Source of the DNA: Hofstenia miamia
Taxonomy: Eukaryota; Xenacoelomorpha; Acoela
Assembly: GCA_004352715.1 (NCBI GenBank)
Contig: SCFE01000102.1
Location: 1,376,280 to 1,440,279, forward strand
Direction of reading: 5' to 3'
Length of the DNA: 64,000 nt
The notes beneath the pieces were generated by a model, which saw only the letters and a list, made by a program, of their open reading frames with translations, was not told the DNA's origin and ran no database searches. The translations under genes were made by a program, and so were the position numbers. Every line of letters starts with the position of its first letter. Position 1 is the stretch's first letter. Shown here one piece after another: positions 59,816 to 64,000 of the stretch.

Positions 59816-60825
59816 CCACTCATGTCTAGCTTCTTATTGTCATGGCTTACTCGCTTTCCTGCTTCTAAATAACACAGTGCAAACTGAATATGCAATAGGT
59901 TTCTCTCACTAAATATCCATGAGTTTTGTTGTTGATAATTATCTCATTCTAATGATTCTTTCATCAATTCAATAATAGTAGGTACATGGATTATGCGGAC
60001 TAAATATATCACTGAGAGGGAACCATAACGCATTGAATTGAAATGAAAAATTATAATGAACACATTAAGCAATCTATCCAACATGTTAATCATATTTCAA
60101 CTAGTGTTACTTCAAAGCAACAAAGCATTTTTCAACATTTTTGAACAATTTTATCCAAGCATGTTAAGAAATATTGAACGCTTTTCGGATGGACACATCT
60201 ATTGGGTATGGTGCCCTCATGCAATACCGATTACTGCTAAAACAAATTCCTATGCCTGAATTAGTTGCAAATAAGAATTTTTTTTGAGAAATCCGATTTT
60301 TGTAAAAATATTAAATTATTTTCTTACCTAGTGTTCAGAAAATGAGGCGGTTTAATGCCCATGGGAATAGCTACCCTAAAGTATTTTGTTTTCTGAAAAC
60401 AATCTGTGTGAGTCCCACCCAGGTGTTTTTAGATTTTAAATGTCTTCGTTATTACTTGAGGCATTTAAAAAATTTTTGTCGATGTCATCACAAATATTTT
60501 GAAAAATTCCTAATGGAAATCAATAAAGAAATGCATAATGACTTTTTCAATATTTTTATTCTATGTTCAAATACATGACCGGGGCATAGGATGAAAGCTA
60601 AATTCTAATAAACCTATATATGCTTGTTATAGTTTTTGCGACTGTAGAAGATGTACATAGTACTTCGCAGTAAATAAAATATATTACTGATCTATGAAAT
60701 ATTGTATGCTCAAAGGTCAAATTTACCAATGTTTCAAATTCCTTTTATTGTGGTTCTCTTTATCTTTTAAAATATATAATTACTCAATGGGGTAAAAAAT
60801 TACAAATCAGACAAGAGAATAAGCA
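59816..60825. other. intergenic, nothing recognised
   Basis: AT-rich; short plus frames at 60056-60259 and 60342-60578 show no family resemblance. Confidence 0.45.
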
Positions 60826-61735
60826 CTATTTCACTGTAGCAGACCACTGCAGTAGAGATCTCGAATTTTCGGAGCAATTCAATATATGATACCGTCCAAA
60901 AGGATGTAAACCACACAGCTTACATATGCAATCGTTATTGGGATCAGTATGGAAATTTATTTTGCAGCATATTAATTGGTGGAAAACATGGCAGGAGTAA
61001 CGTGTAATGGCATGACGATAGGGTTGATTACATCTCCTCCAGTGTAACTGCGTCATTGCGGGAGAGACAAAGACATTAAAGTCAATCACTGAAATAAGTT
61101 CATTGAGCTCTAAAAGATAGGTATCGTATCCAGGCGTAGATGGAAGCTGCATGAGATACTTTAAGTCCAAAGCTAGAGGACGCACATTTGCCATGAGTAA
61201 GACAGACTTGTTTGACGAGAACTGGATAAACAAAGGACTCGCTTGTAAAATGTGGTTTTGACAAATTCCAGCTGACGATGATGATTAGAGGTAAGATCTT
61301 CCCAAAACACCGAAATATTGTAGGATATAATGGGCAGGATACAAAATTTGAACAATTTGTTCGCAGCCTCTATAGAAATCTTCTGCAATAAATCTAACTG
61401 GAAAGTTCGCTTTGCCGCTTTTACCACTTTGCTACGGATATGCATCGATCAGGACCATTTGGTTGTAAGCTTTACTCCAAGGTAGACATACATAGAAATT
61501 CACGAACTCAACCAATTCATCGTTCAACATGAAAACGTCCTTTTTACAGAGCCTCTCACCGTGTCAGAATTTCATAGCATTAGTTTCCCAAGGTTGATAA
61601 CAAGATCGTTTTCTACACACCAAGCTTCAAGGTTCGCTAAAGCTGCTTGTACTTTGCACCTATTCGTTGACCAAATCAGCAAATCGTCTGCATAAGCAGC
61701 AAAAATTTTGGCATTTGCTATTAGTTTTGTAGTTT
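60826..61735 (-). pseudogene. 5'-truncated LINE reverse transcriptase
   Basis: The minus-strand frames start near 61735 with the catalytic box: AKIFAAYADDLLIWSTNRCK, then ANLEAWCVENDLVINLGK, a thumb-like stretch HIRSKVVKAAKRTFQ, KLFKFCILPIISYNISVFWE, and after a frame change a C-terminal part with LHWRRCN and the Cys/His motif CKLCGLHPFGRYHILNC. This is the order seen at the 3' end of jockey/CR1-like non-LTR elements. The 5' two-thirds are absent, typical of LINE truncation. Stops and shifts make it dead. It is distinct from the LINE at 50020-52690. Confidence 0.8.
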
Positions 61736-62519
61736 ATAGTTTTTTTGCACTAGTTTCTTGTAGCAATAAATTGCTTTTGAATTTTACCAAGCTACAGAAA
61801 ATTGCTGGATTTACATTGTAATCAATCCCAGCAAGTAAATGTTCTTCATCTGTTTCCAATTTCAGCATTTTAAAATACTTTCAAATGTTTTATTGTTGAA
61901 GGTAAAATCAAATCTAATTTATTTCAAAGAATTAGTAAATTTGGTTTATTAAGTATTCTTTATGCTTAGTAAATATCTTTGAAACAAACACATCTTAAAA
62001 TGAAGCATGCTACTTAATTGACTTTTAATATTCGCTTTTCATTCTTTTTACTCTTAAAAATATAGTGTAACCTTTATGCAGAGTAGTAGTTGTTGTAATT
62101 CACTTATGAGTGATAAATGACAATTACACAATTATAGAGATCCAATAGCAAAAATATGAAGAGCAAAGAGTAATAAAAACACGAAGTTCACCCGGCAGTG
62201 CCAATTGTTTATTTCGAGGTTAGATGATGCTTGGTGCAGCATTTATTAAAGAGTTATTTGGAGTATTGTATAGGATGCATCATTTTTCATCTACATATTT
62301 GCATTCTTTATTCTACATACAGATATTTATATCAAATTATTTTGTTTACAAAAAGCAAACATTAAGTAAAACTGTGAGTGGACAGGAACACAATCGGTTT
62401 TCCTATATAAAGCACTGCTCAGGGATGCTCTATAACTGTAAATTATTTTGTTCGTAGAAAAGCTATATAGATTAAAATAATGAAGAGCTAAAACGATGGT
62501 TTATATATATATATATATA
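61736..62519. other. intergenic, nothing recognised
   Basis: AT-rich sequence ending in a (TA)n tract (62502-62519) at the gap. The 62224-62457 plus frame shows no family resemblance. Confidence 0.45.
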
Positions 62520-63519
62520 NNNNNNNNNNNNNNNNNNNNNNNNNNNNNNNNNNNNNNNNNNNNNNNNNNNNNNNNNNNNNNNNNNNNNNNNNNNNNNNNN
62601 NNNNNNNNNNNNNNNNNNNNNNNNNNNNNNNNNNNNNNNNNNNNNNNNNNNNNNNNNNNNNNNNNNNNNNNNNNNNNNNNNNNNNNNNNNNNNNNNNNNN
62701 NNNNNNNNNNNNNNNNNNNNNNNNNNNNNNNNNNNNNNNNNNNNNNNNNNNNNNNNNNNNNNNNNNNNNNNNNNNNNNNNNNNNNNNNNNNNNNNNNNNN
62801 NNNNNNNNNNNNNNNNNNNNNNNNNNNNNNNNNNNNNNNNNNNNNNNNNNNNNNNNNNNNNNNNNNNNNNNNNNNNNNNNNNNNNNNNNNNNNNNNNNNN
62901 NNNNNNNNNNNNNNNNNNNNNNNNNNNNNNNNNNNNNNNNNNNNNNNNNNNNNNNNNNNNNNNNNNNNNNNNNNNNNNNNNNNNNNNNNNNNNNNNNNNN
63001 NNNNNNNNNNNNNNNNNNNNNNNNNNNNNNNNNNNNNNNNNNNNNNNNNNNNNNNNNNNNNNNNNNNNNNNNNNNNNNNNNNNNNNNNNNNNNNNNNNNN
63101 NNNNNNNNNNNNNNNNNNNNNNNNNNNNNNNNNNNNNNNNNNNNNNNNNNNNNNNNNNNNNNNNNNNNNNNNNNNNNNNNNNNNNNNNNNNNNNNNNNNN
63201 NNNNNNNNNNNNNNNNNNNNNNNNNNNNNNNNNNNNNNNNNNNNNNNNNNNNNNNNNNNNNNNNNNNNNNNNNNNNNNNNNNNNNNNNNNNNNNNNNNNN
63301 NNNNNNNNNNNNNNNNNNNNNNNNNNNNNNNNNNNNNNNNNNNNNNNNNNNNNNNNNNNNNNNNNNNNNNNNNNNNNNNNNNNNNNNNNNNNNNNNNNNN
63401 NNNNNNNNNNNNNNNNNNNNNNNNNNNNNNNNNNNNNNNNNNNNNNNNNNNNNNNNNNNNNNNNNNNNNNNNNNNNNNNNNNNNNNNNNNNNNNNNNNNN
63501 NNNNNNNNNNNNNNNNNNN
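62520..63519. other. assembly gap (1000 N)
   Basis: Exactly 1000 N bounded by (TA)n on both sides. The round number suggests a nominal, unmeasured size. Confidence 0.95.
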
Positions 63520-63532
63520 ATATATATATATA

Positions 63533-64000
63533 CAGTTTGTTTCATATTAGTTCTCACACTATCGAAATTTCACATTTTTACATATTAAAACCATTCTAAA
63601 TGAAAATAAATCAATAATTCAACAAAAAATGCATTTAAATTCACAAAACTATATTTACAATGAATTCAGGTTAAATAATACTGTATTTATGTACTAAAAA
63701 TGATCTTAAGATCTAGAATTTAGTATGTCCATCTTTGGCATCTATCACAGCTTGGATTCTATGAGGCATGGATTCAATCAGTTTATTACAAGTATTTACT
63801 ATGGAGGTGTCTCTATTCCAAATATGAATTATTGCATCAATTAAATCATCTCTAGTAGAAATATCACGCTCGGAGAGTCGTTTTTTGACAATAGCTCACA
63901 GTGGGTTCAAATCTGGTGAGCTACCAGGCCATGGCAACACAGGGATATTTTTCTGGGAGAGATACTGAGTGCAGATTTTTGCTTTGTGGCAAAGTGCCGA
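63533..64000 (-). mobile_element. Tc1/mariner element, 3' part, runs off the window
   Basis: Begins immediately after a TA at the end of a (TA)n tract with cagtttgtttcatattag, a Tc1-like terminal repeat start, followed by ~180 bp of non-coding sequence and then the transposase C-terminus on the minus strand. The other end lies beyond the window. Confidence 0.8.
63713..64000 (-). pseudogene. Tc1-like transposase C-terminus, catalytic residue lost
   Basis: The minus-strand frame reads NIPVLPWPGSSPDLNPL, a stop (63896-63898), then AIVKKRLSERDISTRDDLID, a segment around IIHIWNRD and a final PHRIQAVIDAKDGHTK before TAG at 63713. The W-P-x-x-S-P-D-L-N-P block is the Tc1 DD(34)E/D signature. In functional relatives it continues I/L-E-N-L-W; here about nine bases coding ENL are missing and the Trp codon has become TGA. 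The third catalytic acidic residue is therefore gone. Confidence 0.88.

Noticed and set aside
1-64000. tRNA, rRNA or other structured RNA genes
   Set aside because: No B-box-like ggttcgaatc in a plausible cloverleaf context and no rRNA-like sequence was seen. A covariance-model scan was not possible here.

Overview
This is AT-rich eukaryotic DNA, almost certainly from an invertebrate animal. The evidence is three clearly animal-type proteins (an abLIM/Unc-115 actin-binding LIM protein, an N-acetyltransferase 9-like protein and a pterin-4a-carbinolamine dehydratase), one spliced gene with an intron of about 3.5 kb, many decayed animal-type transposons, and very abundant (TA)n microsatellites. 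A repeat at 33212-33424 resembles one I remember from many aquatic animals, so an aquatic invertebrate is my guess. The species cannot be fixed from this sequence.

Layout. 0-5 kb: a small hAT MITE with a perfect 8-bp target duplication, then NAT9 on the plus strand (exons 754-982 and 4453-4733). The NAT9 intron holds a decayed DNA transposon and a ~0.9 kb tandem duplication joined by a single N, probably unmerged haplotypes. 5-10 kb: no recognisable gene. 10.4 kb: an uninterrupted PCBD reading frame on the plus strand. 12-25 kb: short inverted-repeat elements, one possible terminal exon on the minus strand (12415-12541), and a 103-bp palindrome-rich minisatellite that inverts next to an assembly gap. 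25.5-28.4 kb: a hAT-like element interrupted by a second transposon with a broken ORF. 29-37 kb: no gene seen; gaps, (TA)n tracts and a perfect 126-bp palindrome. 37.6-39.9 kb: a complete intronless abLIM gene on the minus strand. 41.8-43.2 kb: a well-bounded hAT-family element, sister of the 25.5 kb one. 45.2-47.7 kb: one copy of a block-conserved repeat (second copy at 57.4-58.4 kb), then another hAT-like element. 50-52.7 kb: a decayed LINE split by a hAT element that itself carries a piggyBac transposase fragment. 54-62 kb: further decayed coding remnants, including a second LINE on the minus strand. 63.5-64 kb: an inactive Tc1/mariner copy running off the window.

The three host genes have no evident functional link. 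PCBD acts in tetrahydrobiopterin recycling, abLIM links to actin, and NAT9 is a GNAT-fold protein. Most of the window is transposon debris and simple repeat. I did not find a convincing new biological system. The most unusual items are the intact intronless abLIM gene, the hAT/piggyBac/LINE nest, the block-conserved repeat pair and the palindromic minisatellite.
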